Assembly: GCA_029817715.1 (NCBI GenBank)
Contig: JARUPY010000229.1
Span: 496,001 to 560,000, forward strand
Length of the DNA: 64,000 bases
DNA from: Melastoma dodecandrum
Taxonomy: Eukaryota > Streptophyta > Magnoliopsida > Myrtales > Melastomataceae
Reading direction: 5' to 3'
The notes beneath the pieces were generated by a model. The model did no database searches. It saw only the letters and a list, made by a program, of their open reading frames with translations, and had not been told where the DNA came from. This document shows, piece after piece, positions 10,677 to 20,977 of the stretch (its first letter is position 1; each line of letters opens with the position of its first letter). The position numbers were made by a program, and so were the translations under genes.

Positions 10677-11905
10677 GAATCAACCACTCTCAATCTCATC
10701 CACCGAAAGATTACCCAAAGTCCCAAGAAAGAAGAAAAAAGGAAAAAAAAAAAATACACCCCAACCCCAATTCAATCTCACACGAAGCAGATATCAAAAT
10801 CGCAACTCCTCATCTTCGCCCCAGAGAGGAACAAAATTCCCAAGTTCAACATCAACAGCATGAGAACAAGAAGCGAATCCTCGCCAGTGAAAGAAAAACA
10901 AAAAAAAAGAGAAGAAAAGGAGAAAGGGGATGGATAGATTTGGGTGTGGAGAAAAGGGAATGAAAAAGGGTGCTGCGTGGGAATGCCACTACCGCAATCC
11001 AACAGAGGATCTCATCACCGTCGCCAACAACAACACATTAGAAGTGGTAAGAAAAAAAAACAGTGGGAGAAAGATGCTGCGGGACCCGAGTGGATGGATA
11101 GAAATGAACCGAAAGAAGGAAAAAAGCCAAACTTCAATCTGTGAAAACTTGGGGGCAGAAATATCCTGCCCGTCCTCCCGATCCAAATTTGCAAAGCCAC
11201 TCCCGCGGGGGACCCACAAGTTCCTCTCTGACGACAAATATAACAGGGTTGAGATTCCCGATGAGGAGGAAGCGGAATTCAATCGAAAGGTCGTAACTTG
11301 GGTTGTGGTGGGTCAGGAGAGGGAGGAGTATAAGGACAAAAGGTTGGAATCGGTGGAAGGTTTCGGACCGCATGTTTTTTGTATTTCCCATGGAGGTTTT
11401 TTACCGTTTCCTAGGAAGTTCCTTTGTCCTGATATTTTCTTTCTTGCCGATGGGTCAGTTTTTGGTCTTTACCGAATCTCCTGCTTCTTTCTTTCGTAAT
11501 TTCTGTTCTTTCTTTTGTTTATTTTCTTCCCTCTTGTGTTGTACCAGGTGGGGGGGGGGGGGGTGATGTGATTCCAGTTCTAGAAGAGAGAAGCCATAAA
11601 GTCACTTCCCCACCTGGGTTTTAAAAGTTGGCCTCCCTCTCTTTCTGATCCAATACAGCGGACAACATTATTTTTTAACAATTATGAAACCCTTTTGATG
11701 TTTGGTTCGTTGTAAATTCGACCCCCTTTTATTTGTTTGTCTTATGGGCCAAACTGCGGTTAACCTGGCTTCGGTCCATAATCCTATGGGCCCATCTTCA
11801 TCGCCATTCAGTAAACCGTTCGTCTCACACCATGGGCCTAAGCCCAAAATGCATCATTTGGGGATAATGGTGCGACCGACTCCATGCTCTTAGGAGGAGC
11901 CTAAG
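10677..11905. other. ELF3 5' leader and upstream region; no gene recognised
   Basis: It starts with an A-rich leader (10730-10930) that suits an ELF3 5' UTR and continues into mixed sequence with a 14-base G run at 11550-11563. Several short open frames occur on both strands (for example 10930-11499), but none has recognisable domains or codon character, and they overlap each other. I see no protein gene here. Confidence 0.5.
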
Positions 11906-12400
11906 TGTTGACATGACAAAAATCTTGAACCTAATTATGAAAAGCTCATCAATCCAGACCCATTTAATGAGAAAATCTGCAAAGCCATTTCGCTAACTCA
12001 TAGCAAGTCTACCAAGGTAATGTCAGAAATTTTGGGCCCATTTTACGAAAAACCCGTAAGTCCAAAGGTATATAAGAGTTTTTGGAAGCCCACCATTATG
12101 CGAGCCCGTTAGGGAAAGAACTAAGTATATGAAGGCAAAACCGTCAGCGTCAGAGTCTACGAAGACCAGAAAAGATCTTGATTCCGAGATTTTCGGAAAA
12201 GTAGTTATGGGGCCACGATCCCATGATTTGAAACGACCTTCAGGTGGAGAAAATCCGGGGACACGTCTCTAGTTATCTGATATGATATAAAAGAGGTTAA
12301 GATTCTTCAAAACAAACAACATTTATCTAAGGCCAAAGAGCATTGTTTGTCTAATAACCTTCGGTTCTCAGCCCTCCAGCGTTCTACGTCGATGTGAATG
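11906..12400 (+). mobile_element. Truncated gypsy LTR, plus orientation
   Basis: It begins TGTTGACATGACAAAA, like the sense start of the Tat LTRs in this window. From 11906 to about 12300 it is a diverged inverted match to the LTR at 14420-14040; shared landmarks include AGTCTACGAAGA, CAGAAAAGATCTTGA and the GGGGACACGTCTC block. A TATA-like GATATAAAAG lies near 12285. The right end merges without a clear border into gag sequence of the opposite orientation at about 12400-12480, so this is a fragment from a second element. Confidence 0.65.
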
Positions 12401-12597
12401 AGCATTATTAGAGTAATTATTCGCATACCCATTTACTTTGTAGTCCTTGTCCATGAAGTTTTCTACTTGTGCCGAGATAAAAGAGCTGGGCTGCTGACTC
12501 TATTGGCTCTAGGAGCATACTCGTCCCAATCTACTTCGTCGTCTTCGTAGACTTGATTAGGACTGATCATTCTCGTAGACCCGTCACGAGTCCATTC

Positions 12598-13046
12598 TCA
12601 GTCTATGTATTCAGAGTATGAATTTTCGTAGGGACACATGTCTTTTCTATGGACATCTGACATAAATTGTTCCACCAATGATTTCGCTCTATAGACAGAG
12701 TCGTCTACATGGGGTCTCGCATAGAAACTTTCTCTATAGGGCTGCTCCAGTCTATTGGAACCAGGCGGCCAAGAGGAAGAAGGTCTAGTGGGAGACACTT
12801 CTCGCCATAGACATCCGCATCGCCTTGAGTGGTATTTCCCCATACATCATCCTATCGGAATGACACAACATGTTTCCTAATAGTCGTGCGCCGAGCATCT
12901 CCCATAAAAGAATTAATATGATCGCCCGGTTTTGGGCTAGATGTTGTCTTGAGGAGACTTCTTATCATTTCTTGCATTTCCATATTTTCCTTTTGCATTT
13001 CAGCCATATTTCTTTCCATATTGTGCCTATTTTCCTCTCGTTTCAT
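12598..13046 (-). pseudogene. Gag N-terminal remnant (element B)
   Basis: Two short minus-strand frames (13046-12852 and 12843-12598) lie immediately inside the LTR and primer-binding site of element B. They encode a Met/Glu-rich helix (REENRHNMERNMAEMQKEN) and AFMGDARRTT-like words found at the start of Tat gag proteins; the gag at 28709 carries a similar FMADARRTAQ. The gag core with the retrotransposon-gag fold is missing. Confidence 0.6.
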
Positions 13047-13242
13047 ACTTTTCTTTTGTATTTCTATATTTTTCTATAATTCTTTCGTTAAACTCTATAT
13101 ATTCAATTAGTCGGGAAGTCGAATCTACCTTGAGCCGTACTTCCAACTAAGGATCCTGTCAAACCCTGATTCTCTCCATTTAATGGAGAAGGGAGTAGAT
13201 CCTCATGGTATTTCTTGCCATTCTAAATGGTTAATTTTTCGA

Positions 13243-13259
13243 CTCCCACTGTGGTCGCA
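13243..13259 (-). other. Primer-binding site of element B (tRNA-Arg type, one base short)
   Basis: The plus strand reads CTCCCACTGTGGTCGCA next to the LTR. This is the 3' end of a plant tRNA-Arg ending TCGACTCCCACTGTGGTCG plus CCA, with one C missing from CCA. Intact versions stand at 48250-48267 and, with substitutions, at 28737-28754 and 54543-54560. Confidence 0.75.
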
Positions 13260-13266
13260 AAAAGCG

Positions 13267-14420
13267 TGTTCGCGTCGGAAACGGATTATGTTGGGAATAT
13301 TTGGCTCGAACACTCAATGGGTTCGGATGTGGTCGCCAATAAATGAAATAGATGAATTATATTAATAAAAGATGTTGAACGATGTCTTACAAATAAATCG
13401 AAAAGCTTACAGCCACAAAAATAAAGAAAAGAGTGACGATGTGGATGATGATGACTCCATAGACTCGCTGTTGGTGCCATAGACTTGTGGACTCAAGTGG
13501 TGGAATATGGTCTCTGGAAGTGTGGAGGACAGAGTATGGTCGAAAGTAGCGGTGGATGTGGATGCTAAGGGCCCTACAAGCTCACCCTAGTGACGGAGTG
13601 AAGGCGGGATTAGGTTGTCATGGGCCGGAGGCTCACCCTGACGAAGGAGTGATGGTAGAGTTTTGGATGTCAAGGGTCGGAGGCTCACCCTGACGATGGA
13701 GTGATGGCAGGGTTTTGGTTGTAAAGGGTCGAAGGCTCACCCTAACGATGGAAGGATAGGTCGTAGGCTCACTCTGGTCTGAACGCCTGAAGATTAAAAA
13801 CTAAAAGGGTTGACGATCAATATATTGGTTAGCTTTGAATGTTTGTCGTGTCTTGCTAAGGAGGATCTTTTCCCTTTTATACTAAATCTTAGTGTGCCTG
13901 GGATGTTTGACACGTTTTCAAAGTATCTTCCTAGGTTGTGGTCTTCCTAACTGACTTCTAGAAATCTCGGTGACAAATTGATCCTGGTAGACATGGCTTT
14001 TATCCACATCGTTTATCATTTTGGACTCGCGTAGACTTAACAGCTTCTCTTTCTTATATCAAATCAGATAAATGGAGACGTGTCCCCATATTTCTTCACC
14101 TGAAGATCGTTTCAAGTCATGGGAACGTGGCCCGTAATCTTTTTTATGAAAATCTCGGAGTCAAGATCTTTTCTGATCTTCGTAGACTCTAACCCCGACG
14201 GTCCTTCGTAGACTTAGTACTTCCCTGGCGGGCTCACATAACGGTAGGTTTGTAAACACTCTTAATGACCCCTGAACGTATGAGCTCGTGTAAAATGGGA
14301 CCAAAACTTCTTGCTATTGTCTTGGTAGACTTGATACGAGTCAGCATGATTTTGTTCATAAAATGACTTAAATTTATGAGCTCGTTATAATTAGGCCTGA
14401 TATTTTTGACGGGTCTGACA
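13267..14420 (-). mobile_element. LTR of gypsy element B (minus)
   Basis: The plus-strand sequence starts TGTTCGCGTCGG at 13267, seven bases from the primer-binding site, and ends GGGTCTGACA at 14420. It is therefore the 5' LTR of a minus-oriented element. It shares its first 40 bp with the LTRs at 25217 and 28761 (TGTTCGCGT..GGA and ATATTTGGC). Between about 13560 and 13770 it contains a tandem array with a core of GGCTCACCCTGACGA. No partner 3' LTR and no pol are present, so element B is mostly deleted. Confidence 0.8.
13560..13770. repeat. Tandem subrepeats within LTR B
   Basis: About four imperfect copies of a roughly 60-bp unit, each containing GGCTCACCCT[AG]ACGA[AT]GGA followed by GTGATGG-AG-GTTTTGG. 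LTRs of this lineage appear to carry such arrays; the LTR at 25217 has GACGAAGGCC..GAGCTCACTCTGT copies at the equivalent place. Confidence 0.7.
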
Positions 14421-15106
14421 AATACTAAAACGCAAAAAGTCAAAGTACTTTTTCTTAGGCGGAAACCATTCGCCCACGGAACGCCCCGCGAACGAGAAAT
14501 TGGACGTCGCGGTCGTAATTCTTGCACGCTATTAGAAGGTTGAAATTGATGACATCCAAGGAGCAAAGGTTACGGAATAGAGACTTGTGTACGGCCGACC
14601 AAGTCTTGAAATGACCCGATGCTAATAATCTTAATGTCAAAACAAACTGTTGCGCTGGTCATCCCGCTGAGGCCACGTTAATTTTGCAAGGTTTTGGGAT
14701 ATTATTGACTAGTAAGTACAGTACGGAGCGTTTTCATTTGGGTTATTTTTCATGGGCCTGGGCCGCTGCTGTCGGAAGCCCACGATGATGGGGGGATGGA
14801 GAACTTTTTTAATTGTAAGAAAGCAAGATGTGTATGCATGCATGTGTTGGTTTTTTTTTTTTTTTTTTGGGGGGGGGGGGGTTGGTTTAGATTGTTGGTA
14901 AAAAGTTCATCCTTTTGATGATGAATGTGAATGCAAATAAAAGATTGCCCCCCAACTTTTTCTTCAGTTTCAACCCTTTTTTTTTTGTGTAAGAAGTCCT
15001 GGGTTTGAAATTAAGAGGAGAGAGAAGTTTGCAGAATTCAAAGATAATCAGCTGTAGAAGAAGAAAAATATATATATATATAAAAAAGATTTTGACTTTG
15101 GGCTCC

Positions 15107-15114
15107 TATAAATA
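15107..15114 (+). promoter_or_regulatory. TATA box of the cysteine-rich peptide gene
   Basis: TATAAATA lies 71 bp upstream of the ATG at 15178, within CTCCTATAAATAGATGAC. The spacing suits a start site at about 15140 and a short leader. A separate TA run at 15069-15081 is probably not the functional box. Confidence 0.7.
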
Positions 15115-15177
15115 GATGACAGAAGAAGAGGTTGTATCCGGTTCCAATCCTATCCCTGCACTACTTACACGTCCAGG

Positions 15178-15503
15178 ATGACTACCAGCACCAAGAATAT
15201 CCGAGTTATCGCCTTCCTGGTGTGCCTCGTCGTTCTCGCGGCAGCTGTCCCGAGAATGATCACTCCTGCAGACGCCGCTCGGTTTAACGAGAGAGGTAAA
15301 GGGGATATCCTGTCCCGCTTAAAATTGTGGTCGTGATCGATTTCCCTAGAGATTCATCGTGGATTTTGCCCTCCGCAGGTCTCCAGCAGACGGATGGACC
15401 GATATGCATTGACTGCGTGTGCTGCGAACCCCCGCCTCCGGGGAAGTGCTGTAGCCAGTGCTGCGCTTACCCCAACGAACCGTCGGCCTCCGCCGATCCG
15501 TGA
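15178..15503 (+). CDS. Small secreted cysteine-rich peptide precursor (80 aa), family unknown
   Basis: Two exons, 15178-15295 and 15379-15503, joined in phase 1 by a GT-AG intron of 83 bp, encode 80 aa. Residues 8-24 are strongly hydrophobic (IRVIAFLVCLVVLAAAV) and followed by ITPADAARF, a convincing signal peptide with cleavage near Ala33/34. The mature part is about 45 residues with eight Cys in the pattern C-x2-C-x-CC-x7-CC-x2-CC, the x7 loop being EPPPPGK, and an acidic tail. A TATA box precedes it and AATAAAA follows near 15609. I do not recognise the family: it is not a plain defensin, LTP, snakin or thionin pattern. Metal binding or a disulfide-rich signalling or defence role are only possibilities. 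Because the coding sequence is split, neither exon stands out as an ORF. Confidence 0.75.
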
Positions 15504-15608
15504 GACATCCCGAAATATCCTCTGGAGTGTACTCGTTCACAGTTTTCTGCTGGGGTGTAAAACTGTGAATTTGTCAAACACATAGAATAAGCTTTCCGTA
15601 AGACTTGT

Positions 15609-15614
15609 AATAAA
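15609..15614 (+). terminator. Candidate poly(A) signal for the cysteine-rich peptide gene
   Basis: AATAAAA in TTGTAATAAAACAAC, about 105 bp past the stop codon, matches the plant near-upstream element. Confidence 0.5.
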
Positions 15615-15619
15615 ACAAC

Positions 15620-16682
15620 TACAGGGGAAACTTCATTACAAAGTAAACAAAAGTAGTCTTCAGGCGCGCTCCTTGAGACGTCTCTCGCGAATCGATAATC
15701 CTAACGGACGGTGCAGGCACGATCACGAGATTTACAGTAGAATGTTATGAGACGAGGCTTACTTGGGTTGTTGCTCCCTCTAATAACGTAAAGACAAAAA
15801 TGAATTAGCCATCTAAAACAAAAAAGCAGAGTATTAAGTGTGCTAAAAGTTTAGGATGTCTGTTGGTTCAATGAAATAAATGATCACGTCCAATAATATT
15901 CAATCATGATCTGTTTAATTTGATTCAAGTAATTTGACCACCCGGTCCCTCCCTCCTTCCTTACATTTGACAATCACAAAAAAAAAAAAAAAAAGGAAAT
16001 CAAATCTGGGAATACAATCGTCGGGGTTTGATTCACCTACGGGAATGGCTTTTGGGGATCCTCACCACTCAATAAGGCTCTTATGCAACCATATGTATTC
16101 AGGTGGGTTTGTCTTCATTTGAGCATGTTTGTGCCACAAAATAAGCTATAAAATGGCTTGTCCCCAAACATGGCAGGACGAGCTCTCAATGTAGATGCTT
16201 TCTCGACAAAATCTCATCTCCGCCATTCAAATCAAAGGTGAGGGAGATAATGAGTGGGTTGGCTCGGACAGAAATGTTACGATTGCAACATCATCACCTA
16301 AGGTGTGAAAGTGAACTTGGGGACCGACTTTCTTGGAAGTGGTCTGACTGTCAAGCGAAGGAGACGGTTAATTGAGCGAAAACTAGTGGAGAATTTTGAA
16401 AGATAAAAAAGCAATAGAGGTGGGAAATGATAACGCTCAAGGAAAGGTGAAAAGGTGAAAGGACATTCTATTTCCGGAGGGTTTTAAAGGAAAATGGGCT
16501 ATATGTTTCCCACCGAAAATTTCTAGGTCGTAGGTCCCCAACAAGAATGGATAACCCTGTCCTGGTATACGGAGGTCACCTAATACACCTATCATGACTC
16601 GTTGTCATCGTTTGGACTGCACCCCTCACAACTTGCTGTCATTGTTCGCTAGATAACGAGTGAAGTTTGATTCCAATGATCA
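15620..16682. other. Intergenic stretch with nothing recognised
   Basis: AT-moderate sequence with an 18-base A run near 15978-15995. The only open frame (15934-16122) is short, spans the A run and has no domain. I see no RNA gene or repeat that can be named. Confidence 0.4.
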
Positions 16683-16687
16683 CTTAA

Positions 16688-16977
16688 TGTTGGATATCGC
16701 TTATATCCTATTCGTCCAAAAGAGATTAATAGTTTCCAACTCTTTCAAACAAAAGACATGAGACACATGTCGTTAGATCGAGAAAGTAGTCGAGATTTGA
16801 CTTGACAACTAAGAAAAAAATGCGACTTAGTAAAAGTTAAGATACGACGTGACCAAAACTACTTGACAGAAGATAACTCTGAGATCTTAGACAATTGGTT
16901 GGGATTTTAGTATAAATAGGTTTTTCATGTACAATAAAAACAACGCGATTAAAATTCAATCAGAAAATGAGTTGTCA
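16688..16977 (+). mobile_element. Probable solo LTR (290 bp)
   Basis: The segment starts TGTTGGATATCG and ends GAGTTGTCA. It is flanked by the same five bases, CTTAA, at 16683-16687 and 16978-16982, as a target-site duplication. Inside, TATAAATAGG (about 16911) and AATAAAAAC (about 16933) are an LTR-like promoter and poly(A) pair. There is no internal region, so it would be a solo LTR. The boundaries rest on the TG..CA ends and one 5-bp match. Confidence 0.55.
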
Positions 16978-17104
16978 CTTAAATTTTAATTTTCAGACAT
17001 TCATATTCTTTGTTGTGTTTCTTTGTTGTGTTCTCAGTGTAAGAAAGCCGCTTCCATCGTCAAGGACGGACTCCACTTGGTGAGTGCAGAATTACTTTCT
17101 CTGA

Positions 17105-17279
17105 GGTTTCCCTGAAGTAAGGAGAGGATGCTGCGGCACTGGGACCATTGAAGATAAGTCAACAGGAACTTGCCCCAGTGCCACTCGGTATGTCTTCTGG
17201 GACGGCGTCCATCCTACTCAAGCAGCAAATCAGATCTTAGCCGATGTTTTGATCCTCCAAGGCCTCTCCCTGATATGAA
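17105..17279 (+). pseudogene. GDSL esterase/lipase C-terminal fragment, frameshifted
   Basis: The translation GFPEVRRGCCGTGTIE, then YVFWDGVHPT, is the last exon of a plant GDSL lipase: the GCCGTG block and the block V Asp/His pair (D..H in WDGVHPT) that complete the Ser-Asp-His triad. After HPTQ one extra A (near 17219-17222) shifts the frame; the other frame then gives the expected ANQILADVLI tail and a TGA at 17277-17279. No upstream GDSL exons (block I GDS motif, Gly and Asn blocks) exist in the preceding sequence. It is a dead exon left behind by deletion or transposition. Confidence 0.8.
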
Positions 17280-17609
17280 CAGGAAATTGCTCTGAAACGA
17301 TCCTAACTACAGCATGACATGACGACCCTTGTTCGAGCTTGTCTTCACTTATGTATGATCCTTATCGACAAACCGAATTCTTGTGCCACTGGATATTACC
17401 TTGTTTTGTGACAATTTAAGAAGTCAAGCTGTTCTGAGTCAAGAGCGTTTAGCAGCAGGAACTCAACAGTATGCACGATTCAATGTATCACAGGATTAAA
17501 AGGTAGTAGCTTATTACAGACTATGGAATGGTAGAGGAAGAACTAGCTACTGGCTCTTTGACGAGGGTTTGATTGATTTCCAGCATTTAGGAGAAGCTTT
17601 GAGCGGACT

Positions 17610-20601
17610 TCACCAACCAGTGCCCGCTTCCACATTACTAGTAGAATTAGCCTCCTTCAGCACTTGTTCATCACTACCGGCCTGATCCGGCAACGAATTC
17701 TGAACTTGTAGCATCTTTTGGAGGTCAGATTCATTAATCTCCAGCAGCATTTGTGTCACCCTTGGCCTAGAATCAGGCTACGGCAAGACATAACTTAGTT
17801 TCAGTTAGTCAATTAAAGCAAACACGTTTAAACTACCGTATTCTAATTGAATAAGGACATAGAGAAACCTCGATCTTCTTGAGCAGAGGATAGAAGAGCT
17901 CCTCAAGGTTTCCACCAGTGTTAACTTGGGTAGATGCTGCTGGGGAAGCAGGTGCAACCCATGACCTGTTCACATTCTTCCCATAACCAGGCTTCAAACC
18001 CCCTCGACGACCATGAGGGTGACGTTCCAGAGAGGCTAATGACTAGCAAAGAATTGACGGCAGTCACAATGTCAGTAAAAAATACTACATCGTGCAGAAT
18101 TAGGGAAACTGATAGATATAAAGCTAGAAATAACAGAAAAAAGCTATTTTGCTTGGGAGACAATGTGGCAGCAACATGAATCCCTGCTGAGGATCTTATC
18201 GGCATCAGTAAATAAAAAAAATGAGGCGAACAAATTGTGAGATACCTGACGGGAAGTCTTCTCCTTGTTACCCTCCAACTTCTTCATAAATCTTCCAGAA
18301 AACTGACAGGAATACTAAACAAGAATGAAAGGAAGCAGTAAAAGGTAACCAAGAACAGGGAAGTAATAGTAGACTGATTAACGGGAAAAAAAAAGTTAAT
18401 ATTACATGCGTTGAGGAACTTGAAGGCATACTGTCCTCCGTCATCAGGATATTAGGACGGGGGTGCACATACTGATAGGTGAAGGGTACTGGATGAGATA
18501 CCAAGGGGTGCTGGAAAGATATCAAAGGAAAGTTGTAGCGGTTAGGAGAGTAACGGGCATTCAGATAAGATGGCAGGAAAGGCCGCGATCCAGGATGCAG
18601 TTGATGGTCTTGCAATTTCTGGTGTTGATCCTCCTTTTGCCTTGCGAGAGCCACATATAGAGACTTCCCTTTGAAGGTAGTACCTAAATAGAGAAGCCAA
18701 GAAAAATTCACACTTCCCCTTATCCAATATGCCTAAAACGAGCGAACGCACAAAGCTAATGGTAACATCTCATACCATTCAAAGTACTCAATGCCCTCTG
18801 GGCTTCAGCAGGAGAGGAGAAGCACACAAACCCAAACCCTTTGCTATAACCATTGTTTCCACGCATCACTTTCACGGAAGTTACCTTCCCGCAAGAACAG
18901 AAGTATTCTTGGAGTTTGTTCTCATCGATGGAGAAATCAAGATTCCTGACATACAAATTGCAATCATGCTTCTGAAAATCACTGAGGATAGCCGTCCTGT
19001 GGGAGTTTTTCAGCAGCTCATCCCTTTCGAATCTCTTCTGAGCCCTCCCGACAAATAACTTCTTGGTTCCTGTCCAGTTTCCGCAAATGTGAGTAAAGTC
19101 AGCCATACACGAGTTCTTAACTACAAATACAAAATCAAGTTACCCATTTGGGTGCCATTCAAGGCCTCCACAGCTTTCTTCGCGTCTTCAGTTATCTCAA
19201 AATTGACAAAACCAAATCCTCTTGATTTTCCCCTAGTATCCTTCATTATAACCACATTGGAGACCTTGCCATAGGCAGAAAACTTCTCTTGCAGGAGATC
19301 CTCAGTGACATCTTCTTCCAAGTTTTTCACATAGAGATTTGTAAATTTGGGTTCTTCGCAGTCCAGATGTCTCTCACTTTTCTTGACAAATTTGGACACA
19401 TATCTGCAACAGATTCCAGATTGATTTATCTATATGTGTGTTCGGCTACTCAAACATTCACAGTGAACAGAAATGGGATTCTATCTCAGGATTTCATTCA
19501 CTCGGATGAAAGCAAGAAAGGAGCAGTTGAATGCCTAAAAGATTCTGGACATGGCAACTTCAAATACACGGCATCCGCGTAGATTCGCAAGCACAGGCAT
19601 TGCATTTCCGTTAACATTTTATCAATAAAAATAAAAACTAACAAGATAGTCGCTTACATCTTCTTCCCTTCAAGGGTCGTATCATGGAGTGCATTCAGAG
19701 CTTTCAGAGCAGATTCCTCACAGTCAAACTGGACGAATCCAAAACCTTTACTCCTCCCATTCTCTTCAGCGACCTTGCAGGAAAGAATGGTGCCGAACTC
19801 GCCGAAGATGCTATGCAAGCAACTGCTGTTGATACTAGGGTGCAGGTTCTTCACAAAGAGGTTCGCGGTCCCGGCCTTTCTTGTTGCAGGGTTCCTCTGA
19901 GACCACATTATCCTCATTGGCTTGTCCTTTAAACTCGCATGGTTGAGGCAAGCCAGTGCCTTAGATGCTGTACCCACAAAACGAGACAGCGTCAAGAAAC
20001 CCCAATCACGTTGGAGCTAATTTATCATTTAACACAGCACAGTTTATACTACAGAATAGAAAGTGCTGCAGAGAGGCATAAAAATAAAAGGAGAACTGCC
20101 GGCCTCCGGCCAAGAAATCCGTCTATGTCAAGCGAAATCAAGAAAAGTGGGAGAACAGAACCAGTAACTTGTTTTCCGTCGAAACTAATCAAGTCAATAA
20201 CTCAAACTCAAGAACTCAGTTAGTGTTCTCTCTCATCAACACGCAGCGGCCGAAAAGACTTCCCACAAAGCAGCACTCAGCGTTTCACTTCAATCGAAGT
20301 AAAGAGACCCAAAACAGGGAAAAAGAAAGATCACAAGTCTTGAAACAGAGGGCAAAGAAACCGAGTCAGGACCATGAGAGGGGCTGAAGAAGTTGACGTA
20401 GGCGTAACAGCGGGACTTCCCGGTGAGCGCGTCTGAGCAAACCCTGACGGAGGCGACCCTTCCCATCTCCCCGAACGTTGCCAGCAGGTCAGACTCGGTT
20501 ACCTCAGGGCTGAGGTCTCCGACGTACAGCGAGCCCCTCTTACCGGGGCCGCTATCACCCTCCGCTTCTGGCCCCTCCTTTCTCGGCGTCGTCGTCGACA
20601 T
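17610..20601 (-). CDS. Poly(A)-binding protein (four RRMs plus MLLE domain)
   Basis: Eight exons: 20601-20373, 19967-19658, 19403-19144, 19069-18776, 18683-18406, 18302-18246, 18042-17869 and 17777-17610, giving 589 aa with all phases consistent. Cytoplasmic PABPs coat mRNA poly(A) tails and promote translation and stability. RRM1 has [11 protein letters not shown] and YAYVNF; RRM2 has [11 protein letters not shown] and [11 protein letters not shown]3 has [11 protein letters not shown] and [11 protein letters not shown]4 has [11 protein letters not shown] and KGFGFVCF. These are paired RNP2/RNP1 motifs. After a linker rich in Pro, His and Tyr comes the MLLE domain ([13 protein letters not shown], then [17 protein letters not shown]), the docking site for PAM2 peptides. 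The first intron begins GTCCTG, an ordinary GT but a weak donor. At 589 aa with a short linker it looks like one of the more divergent plant classes; which Arabidopsis paralogue is nearest I cannot say. Confidence 0.93.
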
Positions 20602-20977
20602 CTCCTAGGGATCACTTTGTTCTCTCAGCAAAATTCTGTTGGGATTCGGGAGGAAAAACGAAGGTGACGAAGATGAAGGAACGCGAGGGCTCGTAGTTTG
20701 TTACAACGGTTATGTTGTGCGCGGAGTTGGTACGGGAATGTACGGCCTACGAGGGAGTAATACGCTGCGGCGCCGTCCGCGCTGGAGGGGATATCTTGAT
20801 GGATACTCTCCGCTGGATGATCGACACGTTGCTCTGGACGCTTTTTAATGGTGGGTCATGTCGTACCTGATCAAACAGATAGGTGCGGGAAGGTGGGACG
20901 CCGGGTGGACGATGCCGTTTCTAGATAAGTTATAACCGTCCGTTTTTGTATAAACATCTAAGTAGGAAGAAAAGGTA

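Noticed and set aside
10930..11499. 189-codon plus-strand frame upstream of ELF3
   Set aside because: Overlaps several other frames on both strands, has biased simple composition and no recognisable domain; it lies in the ELF3 leader or promoter.
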